Source of the DNA: Fodinibacter sp963695175
GTDB lineage: Bacteria; Actinomycetota; Actinomycetes; Actinomycetales; Dermatophilaceae
Length of the DNA: 64,000 bases
Assembly (NCBI GenBank): GCA_963695175.1
Contig: CAVOGG010000006.1
Span: 77,685-141,684 of the forward strand
Reading direction: 5' to 3'
Part shown: positions 20,963 through 30,159 of the stretch, piece after piece
How positions within the stretch are numbered: position 1 is the stretch's first letter
Layout: every line of letters starts with the position of its first letter
Translations under genes and position numbers: made by a program
Notes under the pieces: generated by a model
Database searches by the model: none
What the model saw: the letters and a program-made list of their open reading frames with translations, nothing else
Told to the model about the DNA's origin: nothing

Positions 20963-21590
20963 TCAGCTCGTCGACCGCAGCCGCGGGCAGCCCGCGCACT
21001 CCACGCACCCCGGCAGCGCGTAGATCAGGCAGCACGACTCGCGCGGCGGCACGCCGGGGCGGATCAGCCCGGCCGCCGCCTCGGCCTCGCGCCGGGCGGC
21101 CGACCACATGTCGTCGACCAGGGCCGCGCGCACGCGAGGCCCGAGGCGCACGACCGCCGGGTATGCCGTCGCCACCGGTTCGGCGACCCTGCGGTAGTCG
21201 CGCTCGGCGCGCCCCAGGCGCTCGGCGAGCGGGCCGGCATCCGGCACGAGGGCGGTGAGCCGCACCCGCGACGGCACCAGCGATCGGCCCGAGGTCGAAG
21301 GTGAGCCCACCCAGCTCGGCGCGCCACGGCCCGGATGCCGCCGCGTGCGCCGCGGTGTGCGCACCCACCTGGAGCAGCCACTGCAGCACGAAGACGGCGG
21401 CCACCTGGGGCGGGGCGTCGATGTCGTACCACCGGCCCTGCAGGGCGGTGAGCCGCTTCTGCCACCCACGAGCATCGTCGTCGCCCGACCCCCCGGCGAG
21501 CGAGCCGAGCGACTGCGGCAACGGCATCCCACCGGCGGTGAACGCGAGCCATGCGTGCCGCCGGGACATCAGCGATGCGGCGCCCACCAC
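20963..21590 (-). CDS. FhuF-like 2Fe-2S protein (one frame break)
   Basis: About 209 residues. The C-terminus ESCCLIYALPGCVECAGCPR carries the CC...CX2C cysteines of the FhuF family, which bind a 2Fe-2S cluster and reduce ferric siderophores in the cytoplasm. The N-terminal part (SRRHAWLAFTAGGMPL, then RWYDIDAPPQVAAVFVLQWLL) is in another frame; the change is near 21285. The GTG at 21590 was taken as start because it follows the lsr2 stop closely; the ATG at 21569 is an alternative. It is downstream of lsr2 on the same strand. No siderophore gene is visible. Confidence 0.65.
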
Positions 21591-21625
21591 GTCGGGGGGC
21601 GCCGCATCGGTGTGGTGCTGGTCGA

Positions 21626-21962
21626 TCAGCCGTGCGCCTTGTCGTAGGCGGCCTGCACCTCGGAGGAGATGCGGCCGCGCTCGCTGACCTGGTGACCGTT
21701 CTCGCGGGCCCACGCGCGCACCGCGCTGAGGTCGGTCTTGCGACCGGAGCCCTTGGATGCCGAGCGCGCGGTCGCGCGGCGGCCGCCGGTGCGCTCGGCG
21801 TGGCCGATCCACACGGCGAGGTCGTCGCGCAGCTTGGCCGGCGTTGTCCGAGGTCAGGTCGATCTCGTAGCTGACGCCGTCGAGCGAGAACGACACCGTC
21901 TCGTCAGCGGCGGAGCTCTTGTCGATGTCGTCGACCAAGAGCACCTGGACCTTCTTTGCCAT
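21626..21962 (-). CDS. lsr2: Nucleoid protein Lsr2 (one frame break)
   Basis: A ~112-residue xenogeneic silencer. The N-terminal dimerisation domain reads MAKKVQVLLVDDIDKSSAAD...SYEIDL. The C-terminal AT-hook-like DNA-binding domain contains the RGR core (VSERGRISSEVQAAYDKA). A base is missing near 21840 between SDNA and KLRDDLAVW, so the two domains are in different frames as given. The ATG at 21962 has GAAGGGA upstream. The AT-rich region just upstream is a plausible site for self-regulation. It lies downstream of lysS as in mycobacteria. Confidence 0.93.
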
Positions 21963-22130
21963 GGTTTTCCCTTCGGGGGCTTCGGGTGGATTCCGTGGCA
22001 GCTTCATGATGCCGGAAAAGATATTAGCAGCGAATTCCCGATAATGGTGAAACCTTGATGCCTGGGAATTGCACCGGCTAATTACCGTCAGGGTCGTGCG
22101 GCAGGTCCCTGGTCGCCGGAATCGCGGGGA
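21963..22130 (-). promoter_or_regulatory. AT-rich upstream region of lsr2
   Basis: In a genome of roughly 70% GC, 22015-22085 is markedly AT-rich (GAAAAGATATTAGCAGCGAA, GGAATTGCACCGGCTAATTA). It is the leader/promoter of lsr2 and the kind of tract Lsr2 itself binds. No clear -35/-10 pair could be picked with confidence. Confidence 0.5.
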
Positions 22131-22319
22131 TCACCTTCGGAATCCGTGGTGCTCATCGGTCGAAGCGGCCTGTGCCCGATCCTGCTCCGCCTCGAACCGG
22201 CGCTGGGCGAGGCGTTCGCGCCGGTCACCCTCGAGCATGCTCTTGATGAGGAAGTAGAAAAGGATGGCGACCAGAATCGTCGGCAGAATGGCTGCGAGGT
22301 AGGGCCATACGGCGTCCAT
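22131..22319 (-). CDS. Small single-pass membrane protein between lysS and lsr2
   Basis: 62 residues: a short N-terminus, one membrane helix (about residues 4-25, YLAAILPTILVAILFYFLI) and a highly charged cytoplasmic helix (GDRRERLAQRRFEAEQDRA). I recognise no function. Its position between lysS and lsr2 and the stable helix-plus-charged-tail form suggest a real gene. The ATG at 22319 was preferred over one 23 codons upstream because the extra residues are low-complexity. Confidence 0.65.
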   Translation of the reverse strand: MDAVWPYLAAILPTILVAILFYFLIKSMLEGDRRERLAQRRFEAEQDRAQAASTDEHHGFRR

Positions 22320-22401
22320 TGGTTCAGGCTCTCCTGCGTCGGGTGCGCGGGTGCGTGCGGGAAGGGAAACGCGGCAGGACGGCGCCACACGACATCCATG
22401 C

Positions 22402-23905
22402 TCAGGCCTGCGGCTTCAGGTGCGGAAAAAGAATGGTCTCGCGGATGTTCGCGCCGGTGAACAGCATGACCAGCCGGTCGATGCCCAGCCCGAGGCCGCC
22501 CATCGGCGGGGCGCCGTACTCGAGCGCGCGCAGGAAGTCCTCGTCGAGCTGCATCGCCTCGGGGTCGCCGCCGGCGGCACGCAGCGACTGGGCGGTGAGC
22601 ACCTCGCGCTGCACGACCGGGTCGACGAGCTCGGAGAAGCCGGTGCCACGCTCGACGCCGGCGATGATGAGGTCCCAGGCCTCGATGAGCCCGTCCTTCG
22701 AGCGGTGCGGGCGGGCCAGCGGCTGGGCGATGGCGGGGTAGTCGCACAGGAAGGTCGGCTGCAGCAGGGCCGGCTCGACGAGCTCGCCGAGCAGCTCGAG
22801 GAACACCTTGTCCTTCTCCAGGGCCGGGTCGACCTCGACACCGTGCGTCTGCGCGTACCCGAGCAGGGTCTCCTTCGGCGTCTCGATCGTGACGGCCTCG
22901 CCGACGGCCTCGCTGACGGCGTCGTAGACGGGCAGCCAGCGCCACTCGCCGCCGAGGTCGACGGTGCCGGCCGGGGTGTCGACGAGCCGCGAGCCGAGGG
23001 CGTCGGCGACCCCGAGGTAGAGGTCGCGCATCAGGTCGCCGATCGAGGTCTGGTCGCCCCAGGCCTCGTACGCCTCGAGCATCGTGAACTCGGCCGAGTG
23101 CGTGGCGTCGATGCCCTCGTTGCGGAAGATCCGGCCCATCTCGTAGACCCGGTCGACCCCGCCGACGACGGCCTTCTTGAGGTTCAGCTCGAGCGCGATG
23201 CGCAGGACCATGTCCTGGTCGAAGGCGTTGAGGTGGGTGCGGAACGGCCGCGCGGCGGCGCCACCGTGCACCAGCTGCAGCACCGGCGTCTCGACCTCGA
23301 GGTAGCCCTGCGATCTCGAGCACCGACCGCATGGCGCGCAGCGCGGTCGCCTTGGTGCGCACCATGTCGCGGGCCTCCTGGCGCACGACGAGGTCGGCGT
23401 ACCGCTGACGGACGCGGCTCTCCTCGGAGAGCTCCTTGTGCAGCACCGGCAGCGGGCGCAGCGCCTTGCTCGCCATCCCCCAGCGGCTCGCCATCACCGA
23501 CAGCTCACCGCGGCGCGAGCTGATCACCCGGCCCTCGACGTACACGTGGTCGCCGAGGTCGACGTCGGACTTCCACGCGGCCAGCGACTCCTCGCCCACC
23601 TCGGCGAGGCTGAGCATGACCTGCAGGCGGGTGCCGATGCCCTCCTGCAGCGTGGCGAACGCCAGCTTTCCGGTGTTGCGGACGAAGACGACGCGCCCGG
23701 CGACCCCGACGACGTCCTGCGTCTCCTCGCCCTGCTCGAGGTGGCCCCACTGCTCACGCACGTCGGCCAGCGAGTGCGTGCGCGGGACCGCCACGGGATA
23801 CGGCGGGATGCCGGAGGCGAGCAGGCGGTCGCGCTTGTCGCGGCGGATGCGCAGCTGCTCGGGCAGGTCGGCCTCGGGGAGGGTGTCGGGGGGCGTCTCG
23901 GTCAC
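22402..23905 (-). CDS. lysS: Lysine--tRNA ligase, class II (one frame break)
   Basis: About 500 residues. The N-terminal OB-fold anticodon domain (GRVVFVRNTGKLAFATLQ, DHVYVEGRV) is followed by the class II core. Motif 2 is YEMGRIFRNEGIDATHSAEF, FTMLEAYEAW follows, and motif 3 is PMGGLGLGIDRLVMLFTG. The C-terminus ETILFPHLKPQA is standard. One extra base near 23310, in the motif 1 region (SVLEIAG/YLEVETP), shifts the frame. The GTG at 23905 gives the usual short N-terminal extension. This essential enzyme should be intact in the living cell. Confidence 0.96.
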
Positions 23906-23922
23906 GAGGACCAAGCCTACGG

Positions 23923-24330
23923 TCACCGGTGCAAGGGACTCCTGATGCCCCACCGGTGCCCGAACGGGTCGATGAACCACGCGGCGCGCTCATCGTTGCT
24001 CTCGTGCACCCCGCGGTGGTCCGCCGTGGCACCCTCCCGCACCGCGACGGCGAACGTGGCGTCGACGTCGGGCACCGGCAGCACCAGGCTCACCGCCGCC
24101 CCCGGCCCGGTGGGCGCCACCGCGTCGTAGGCGGGCGCCTCGTCGGCGAGGTAGAACACCCCGTCGGCCACCCGCAGGGCGACGTGCCCGATCGTGCCGT
24201 CGTCGTTCTCGAAGGGCTCGCCCTCGACCACCGCACCGAACACCGTGCCGTACCAGTCGATCGCGTCGCGCGCGCCCTTCACCGCCAGGTACGGCACGAC
24301 CACCGCCCGTGGGTTGTGCTGCTGCGCCAT
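23923..24330 (-). CDS. VOC (glyoxalase/PhnB-like) family protein
   Basis: 135 residues with two beta-alpha-beta-beta-beta repeats: VVPYLAVKGARDAIDWYGTV starts the first and AAVSLVLPVPDVDATFAVAV the second, ending with AWFIDPFGHRWGI. This PhnB-like subgroup covers metal enzymes and antibiotic-binding proteins of mixed function, so no reaction is assigned. Its stop is 18 bases before the lysS start on the same strand. Confidence 0.8.
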   Translation of the reverse strand: MAQQHNPRAVVVPYLAVKGARDAIDWYGTVFGAVVEGEPFENDDGTIGHVALRVADGVFYLADEAPAYDAVAPTGPGAAVSLVLPVPDVDATFAVAVREGATADHRGVHESNDERAAWFIDPFGHRWGIRSPLHR

Positions 24331-24468
24331 GCTCCACCCCGTCCCGGATGCCGTGTGGCCGTTCCCGCTGAGCGCCCCCCGGCATCCATCTCTTCGACCG
24401 AGGGTAGGCACCTGCTCCGACAGCGGGAAGGGCCGTGCGTGTCCGGACCCACCACTAGCGTCTCCACC

Positions 24469-25236
24469 ATGGTCAGGAAGGCGCAGGCGTGGACCGAGGG
24501 GCTGCCCGCGCGGCGCCTGCAGGTGGCCCGTGACGCCGAGCTGCCGGCATCCGAGGTGTGGCCGCTCACCATCCCGGCGGTCGCGCAGGTGCTGGCCGAC
24601 GGGCTCGACCTCGCACGCTGCACCGTGCTCGTCGGCGAGAACGGCTCGGGCAAGTCGACCCTCGTCGAGGCGCTCGCGATGGCGGCGGGCATGAACGCCG
24701 AGGGCGGCTCGACCGGCGCCAACCACCGCACGCACGAGAGCGAGTCGCCGCTGCACGAGTGGCTCACCGTGGTGCGCGACCCCGGGGCGCCGCGGTGGGG
24801 CTACTTCGTGCGGGCCGAGACGATGCACGGGCTGTTCACCTACCTCGACACCTCGCGCTCGGAGTCGCCGTGGAGCCGCGACCCGCTCTTCCACGGGCTG
24901 TCGCACGGCGAGTCGTTCGTGGCGCTGCTCCAGACCCGGCGGTTCCGGGGCGAGGGGCTGTTCGTCATGGACGAGCCCGAGGCCGGCCTGTCCTTCTCGG
25001 CGCAGCTGCACCTCGTCGCCGAGCTCGCCGAGATGGCCCGGCGCCCGCGCACCCAGGTCGTGTTGGCAACCCACTCACCGGTGCTGGCCGCCATCCCGGG
25101 GGCGTCGGTGCTCGAGCTGGGCGACCACGGCATCCGCCCCACCACCTGGGACGACCTCGAGGTGGTCACCCACCACCGCAGCTTCCTCGCCGAGCCGCGG
25201 CGCTACCTGCGGCACGTGCTCGACGACCTCGACTGA
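24469..25236 (+). CDS. AAA family ATPase, ABC-like single domain
   Basis: 255 residues with Walker A GENGSGKST (56-64), a LSHGES signature-like motif, Walker B LFVMDEPEAGLSF and an H-loop LATHSPVLAA. It has no membrane segment. It belongs to the soluble AAA_15/AAA_21-like ATPases seen alone in many bacteria, whose role is mostly unknown. It is divergent from the VOC gene (139 bases between) and is followed by the inositol region, with which it shares no visible control site. Confidence 0.8.
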   Translation: MVRKAQAWTEGLPARRLQVARDAELPASEVWPLTIPAVAQVLADGLDLARCTVLVGENGSGKSTLVEALAMAAGMNAEGGSTGANHRTHESESPLHEWLTVVRDPGAPRWGYFVRAETMHGLFTYLDTSRSESPWSRDPLFHGLSHGESFVALLQTRRFRGEGLFVMDEPEAGLSFSAQLHLVAELAEMARRPRTQVVLATHSPVLAAIPGASVLELGDHGIRPTTWDDLEVVTHHRSFLAEPRRYLRHVLDDLD

Positions 25237-25294
25237 CAGCACCCGACCGGGTCACGCCGCCGTGCTCATGACACGATATGGTGCTCATGATCTA

Positions 25295-25323
25295 TTGACA
25301 GGACAAATGCTCAACCGTAGGTT
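25295..25323 (+). promoter_or_regulatory. Promoter and IolR-type operator of the iolE-like operon
   Basis: TTGACA (25295-25300) and TAGGTT (25318-25323) are 17 bases apart and fit a sigma-A-type promoter. The operator copy TGACAGGACA (25296-25305) overlaps the -35 box, as expected for repression. It differs by one base from the perfect site at 50551. Confidence 0.65.
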
Positions 25324-25359
25324 TGACTGGCATCCCCTCGAGCTCGGAAGGAACCTCCA

Positions 25360-26292
25360 ATGGCGGAGTCCAAGGCCCGCAACACCGACCCCCGCTACAG
25401 CAAGCTGACGATCGGTGTCTGCCCCGACCAGTGGGGCGTCTGGTTCCCCCAGGACGAGAAGCAGATCGACTGGGACGTCGCGCTCGACGAGATGGCGACG
25501 GCCGGCTTCTCGGTGATGGAGACCGGGCCGTTCGGCTACTTCCCGACCGAGCCGGCGCGCCTGCGCGAGGAGATGGACGCACGCGGCTTCAAGGTCGTCG
25601 CCGGCACCGGCTGGGGCATCCTGCACCAGGCCGAGGCCTGGGCCGACACCGAGAAGTTCTTCCGCTCGATCGGCGAGACCCACGCCGCCGTCGGCGCCGA
25701 GTACGTCGTGCACCTGCCCCCGATGTTCCGCGACGAGAAGACCGGCGCGTACACCGACGACAAGGTGCTCTCCACCGAGGCGTGGAACCTCTACATCAAG
25801 AACGCCGACAAGCTCGGGCGGATCATGAAGGAGGACTACGGCCTGAAGATGGTGCTGCACCCCCACGGCGACAGCCACATCGAGACCCCCGACGACATCG
25901 ACCGGATCTTCCAGGCGACCGACCCCGAGTACGTCGGCTTCTGCCTCGACACCGGGCACATCATCTACGGCGACGGCGACCCGATGGAGCTGTGCCGCAA
26001 GTACCCCGAGCGCATCTCCTACGTGCACATCAAGGCGATGGACGCGGGCCTGGTCAAGCAGGCCCACGACGAGGACTGGCCGTTCGTCAAGGCCGTGCAC
26101 GCCGGTGTCTCGGTGGCGCCGCCCGCCGGCCTGCCCGACATGCGCGACCTCATCGAGGCCCTCGCCGACCTCGACAAGGAGCTCTACGTCATCTGCGAGC
26201 AGGACATGTACGGCTGCCCGAAGACCGACCCGCTGCCCATCGCCGTCCAGACCCGCGAGTACCTCGCCTCGCTCGGCCTCGGCCTCCTCTGA
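25360..26292 (+). CDS. IolE/MocC-like sugar isomerase (probable inosose dehydratase)
   Basis: 310 residues, a xylose-isomerase-like TIM barrel (AP endonuclease 2 superfamily). Metal ligands are suggested by ETGPFGYFP, VLHPHGDSH (His), GFCLDTGHI (Asp, His), YVHIKAMD (His) and VICEQDMYG (Glu). In actinobacterial inositol clusters a protein of this type accompanies the inositol dehydrogenase and is thought to dehydrate scyllo-inosose. The IolR-type site overlapping its promoter supports this; the exact reaction is inferred. A dehydrogenase follows 12 bases downstream. Confidence 0.75.
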   Translation: MAESKARNTDPRYSKLTIGVCPDQWGVWFPQDEKQIDWDVALDEMATAGFSVMETGPFGYFPTEPARLREEMDARGFKVVAGTGWGILHQAEAWADTEKFFRSIGETHAAVGAEYVVHLPPMFRDEKTGAYTDDKVLSTEAWNLYIKNADKLGRIMKEDYGLKMVLHPHGDSHIETPDDIDRIFQATDPEYVGFCLDTGHIIYGDGDPMELCRKYPERISYVHIKAMDAGLVKQAHDEDWPFVKAVHAGVSVAPPAGLPDMRDLIEALADLDKELYVICEQDMYGCPKTDPLPIAVQTREYLASLGLGLL

Positions 26293-26303
26293 AGGGCACG
26301 ACA

Positions 26304-27308
26304 GTGACCGTCCGCATCGGAATGATCGGCCCCGGCGGCATGGGGCAGGCGCACATCGACCGCATCCACACGGTCATCGCCGGGGGCCGCGTCGTCGCCG
26401 TCAGCGACGTCAACCCCGACAACGCGGCGGCGGTCGCCGAGCGCATCGGCGGGGTGGCCCACGCCACCTCGACCGAGCTCATCGAGAGCCCCGACGTCGA
26501 CGCCGTGATGATCTGCAGCTACGGCCCGGCCCACGAGGTCGACGTGCTCGCCTGCATCGCCGCCGGCAAGCCCGTGTTCTGCGAGAAGCCGCTCACCCCG
26601 ACCGCTGACGCCGCCCTGCGGATCATGGCTGCCGAGCAGGCTGCCGGCCGCCGCCTCGTCACGGTCGGCTTCATGCGCCGCTTCGACGCGAGCTACCGCC
26701 AGATGAAGGCCCTCCTCGACTCCGGCGACCTCGGCGAGACGCTGATGGTGCACTGCGCCCACCGCAACCCCACCGTCCCCGAGATCTACACCTGGGACAT
26801 GGCGATCAACGACACCGCGATCCACGAGGTCGACACCATGCGGTGGCTGCTCGGCGAGGAGTTCGTGTCCGCCCGGGTCGACACACCCAAGAAGACGACG
26901 CTGCGCCACCCGCACCTGCAGGACCCCCTGGTGCTCATCCTCACCAGCACGTCCGGCGTCCGCGTCGACGACGAGATCTTCGTCAACGCCCAGTACGGCT
27001 ACGACATCCGCTGCGAGGCCGTCGCCGAGAAGGGCGTCGTGAGCCTGTCCGACCAGAACGTCATCGACGTACGCACCGGCTTCCGGGCCTCCAACAGCGT
27101 CACGCGTGACCACAACGACCGGTTCTGGGGCGCCTTCGTCACCGAGGTCCAGGAGTGGATCTCGGCCGTGTCCCGCGGCGAGCACACCGGGTCGACGTCA
27201 TGGGACGGCTATGCGGCTGCCTGCGTGTGCGACGCCGGGGTCCAGGCGCTCACCGAAGACGGCGAGGTCGCCGTCGAGATGATCGACCGCCCGGAGTTCT
27301 ACGCCTGA
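26304..27308 (+). CDS. Gfo/Idh/MocA oxidoreductase, inositol 2-dehydrogenase-like
   Basis: 334 residues. An N-terminal Rossmann fold (IGMIGPGGMGQAHIDRIH) is followed by the family EKP motif (FCEKPLTP), GFMRRFDASYRQMK and DTAIHEVDTMRWLLG, which contains the active-site Asp and His. It would oxidise a cyclitol such as myo-inositol with NAD+. The GTG at 26304 gives the family N-terminus. It forms an operon with the IolE-like gene (12-base gap) and is followed by a usp gene. It is one of five Gfo/Idh enzymes in this region, so its own substrate is uncertain. Confidence 0.85.
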   Translation: MTVRIGMIGPGGMGQAHIDRIHTVIAGGRVVAVSDVNPDNAAAVAERIGGVAHATSTELIESPDVDAVMICSYGPAHEVDVLACIAAGKPVFCEKPLTPTADAALRIMAAEQAAGRRLVTVGFMRRFDASYRQMKALLDSGDLGETLMVHCAHRNPTVPEIYTWDMAINDTAIHEVDTMRWLLGEEFVSARVDTPKKTTLRHPHLQDPLVLILTSTSGVRVDDEIFVNAQYGYDIRCEAVAEKGVVSLSDQNVIDVRTGFRASNSVTRDHNDRFWGAFVTEVQEWISAVSRGEHTGSTSWDGYAAACVCDAGVQALTEDGEVAVEMIDRPEFYA

Positions 27309-27390
27309 CCGACCCAACCGCTGCCCCGACCGGGACGGCGCCCACTGACCTGTTCCCCCACCACCGGCGGGAGCGAGGAGAGGAGCACCG

Positions 27391-27798
27391 ATGACCGTCG
27401 CCGTCGCCCACCAGGGCACCACCGACAGTGACCACGTCCTGCTCGAGGCCGTCCGCGAAGCATCAGCCCGCGGCGAGTCGCTCGCCGTGATCCACGTGCG
27501 CCGCGCCGTCGACGAGGACCTCGAGGCGGCCGTCGGCGCGGGAGTGAAGGACGCGATCGAGCGAGTCACGGCCAAGGCCGGCGTCACGCCTGTCCCGTAC
27601 GAGCTGCACGTCGCCGCCGGTACCGCCGACGACCTCGCAGGCGCCCTCCTCGACGAGACCGATGCCGTCAGGGCTTCCATCCTGGTCATCGGGGCCCGGC
27701 ACCGCTCGCCCGTCGGCAAGGCTTTCCTCGGCTCGGTGTCGCAGCGCCTCATCCTCGAGGCCGACGTGCCCGTGCTCGTGGTCAAGCCTCCGCGCTGA
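27391..27798 (+). CDS. Universal stress protein, UspA family
   Basis: 135 residues, a single Usp domain starting MTVAVAHQGTTDSDHVLLEA. The ATP-binding pattern G-X2-G/H...GS is present as VIGARHRSPVGKAFLGSVSQ, and the C-terminus VPVLVVKPPR is standard. AGGAG precedes the ATG. It lies 82 bases after the dehydrogenase gene and before a hairpin, so it may be the last gene of the IolR-controlled operon; why a stress protein would be there is not known. Confidence 0.85.
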   Translation: MTVAVAHQGTTDSDHVLLEAVREASARGESLAVIHVRRAVDEDLEAAVGAGVKDAIERVTAKAGVTPVPYELHVAAGTADDLAGALLDETDAVRASILVIGARHRSPVGKAFLGSVSQRLILEADVPVLVVKPPR

Positions 27799-27837
27799 CC
27801 CACCCCCCGGCCGGTCGCGCCCCGGCCGCCCGGACGC

Positions 27838-27872
27838 CGTAGGGCCCCGCTCCTCGAGAGTGCGGCCCTACG
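27838..27872 (+). terminator. Terminator hairpin after usp
   Basis: CGTAGGGCC (27838-27846) pairs with GGCCCTACG (27864-27872). It lies in the 313-base gap between usp and the convergent ABC transporter operon, which otherwise holds only a direct repeat and a second terminator. Confidence 0.6.
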
Positions 27873-27995
27873 TGCATTCCCGGGCACACTGCTCGCGGCT
27901 TCCCGTTCGCCCGGCCCTCGGTCCTCGAGCCGGGTGTTCAGCCGGCTGCCCCGGGCGACACCTGAGCACCCAGCTCGCCAACCCAGGGGTGCGGA

Positions 27996-28047
27996 CTCGA
28001 GGCAAAACCGAGCACACACCGCTCGAGGCAAGGCCCGAGCACACACC
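27996..28047. repeat. 26-bp direct repeat, two copies
   Basis: CTCGAGGCAA followed by a CCGAGCACACACCG end occurs at 27996 and again at 28022, a period of 26 bases with three differences in the middle. It is non-coding and sits just before the terminator of the minus-strand ABC operon. Confidence 0.7.
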
Positions 28048-28087
28048 GAAGGGCCCGGCTCCCAAGGAGGGGGAGCCGGGCCCTTCG
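28047..28087 (-). terminator. Terminator hairpin of the sugar ABC transporter operon
   Basis: A perfect 17-bp stem, 28047-28063 with 28071-28087, around AAGGAGG. It is 25 bases past the stop of the ATPase gene. Confidence 0.8.
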
Positions 28088-28111
28088 GGTCCTGCGGTGT
28101 GGTGGTTCCCG

Positions 28112-28930
<819 letters not shown>

Positions 28931-28934
28931 GGTC

Positions 28935-30080
28935 CTAGCCCACCTTTCGCAAGGTCGAGAGGTTCTTGACGTAGAGGTTCACGATGACGGCCAGCAGGAG
29001 CATGACGCCCAGGAAGGCCTTGAACCAGTTGTTGTCCCAGCCGGCGTAGACGATGCACAGGCTCGTCATGCCGAAGATGAAGGCGCCGATGGCCACGCCG
29101 ATCGCGTTGCCGTAACCGCCGGTGAGGAGCGTGCCACCCACGACCGCGGCGACGATGTAGAGGAACTCGTTGCCGATGCCGTTGCTCGCCTGGAGCGTGT
29201 TGAAGTTGTAGAGCGTGTGCATGCCCATGAACCAGGCGAGGAACGAGACGCCCATGAACAGGCCGATCTTGACCCGGCGCACCGGCACACCGACGGCGCG
29301 GGCGCTGGGCGCGTTGCCGCCGACGGCGTAGATCCAGTTGCCGACCCGGCTGCGGGTGAGCATCCAGTGGGCGATGCCCACGAAGAGGAACCACCACAGC
29401 ACCGTGATGTCGAGCTTGACGCCGCCGATGCTGAACTGGTGGGCGAAGATCGCGTTCAGCGAGGCGTACCCGTCCATCTGGTTGATGTTCTGCGTCGACA
29501 CGGATCCGGTGACCAGCTTCGTGACACCCAGGTTGACTCCCTGGAGCACGAAGAAGGATCCCAAGGTGATCAGGAAGCTCGGTATCCCGGTGCGCATCAC
29601 CATGTAGCCGTTGAAGAACCCGATGGACAGGGCGAACAGCAGGGCGATGATCGCGCCCACCCAGAGGTTGATGCCCAGCTGGTAGGAGAACATCGCGTTC
29701 AGCAGGCCGGCGCTGTAGACCATCACACCGGCCGACAGGTCGAACTCACCTCCGATCATCAGCAGCCCGACGGCGACGGCCACGATGCCGATCGTCGAGC
29801 TCTGGTACAGGACGGTCATCAGTGAGTCGACCGACCGGAACGCCGGCGCGACGATCAGGAAGAAGATGAAGAGGATGACGGCCGCGACGAGCGCGCCGAC
29901 CTCGGGGCGAGCCAGCAGCCGGTTGGACCAGCCGAGCTGTACGCGGTTGGAGGCCTCGGCGTGCGCACCGTGCGGTGCGGCACTGCCCGAGGCGGTTGCG
30001 GCGGCCGGCTCGGCCGTCGTGGTGGCGGCCGAGGCCGCAGGCGTGGCATCCGACGATGCCGTCTGGTGTTCCTGACTCAT
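28935..30080 (-). CDS. Sugar ABC transporter permease (RbsC/FrcC class)
   Basis: 381 residues. An unusual Ala/Thr/Glu-rich N-terminal cytoplasmic tail (about residues 2-50) precedes some ten membrane segments. GLLMIGGEFDLSAG and YAVGGNAPSARAVGVPVRRVK are motifs of the BPD_transp_2 (ribose/fructose) permease class. The ATG at 30080 has AGGGAGA upstream, and an ATG six codons earlier was rejected. It works with the binding protein upstream and the ATPase downstream. The substrate is probably inositol or another cyclitol, inferred from the operator upstream of the operon. Confidence 0.92.
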   Translation of the reverse strand: MSQEHQTASSDATPAASAATTTAEPAAATASGSAAPHGAHAEASNRVQLGWSNRLLARPEVGALVAAVILFIFFLIVAPAFRSVDSLMTVLYQSSTIGIVAVAVGLLMIGGEFDLSAGVMVYSAGLLNAMFSYQLGINLWVGAIIALLFALSIGFFNGYMVMRTGIPSFLITLGSFFVLQGVNLGVTKLVTGSVSTQNINQMDGYASLNAIFAHQFSIGGVKLDITVLWWFLFVGIAHWMLTRSRVGNWIYAVGGNAPSARAVGVPVRRVKIGLFMGVSFLAWFMGMHTLYNFNTLQASNGIGNEFLYIVAAVVGGTLLTGGYGNAIGVAIGAFIFGMTSLCIVYAGWDNNWFKAFLGVMLLLAVIVNLYVKNLSTLRKVG

Positions 30081-30159
30081 GCTCGTCTCCCTCTGCACGT
30101 TCCGGGTCGGGGTCCTCGCGGACCTGCGAGGCCCCGGACGGCGGAACTACTCGGATGGA

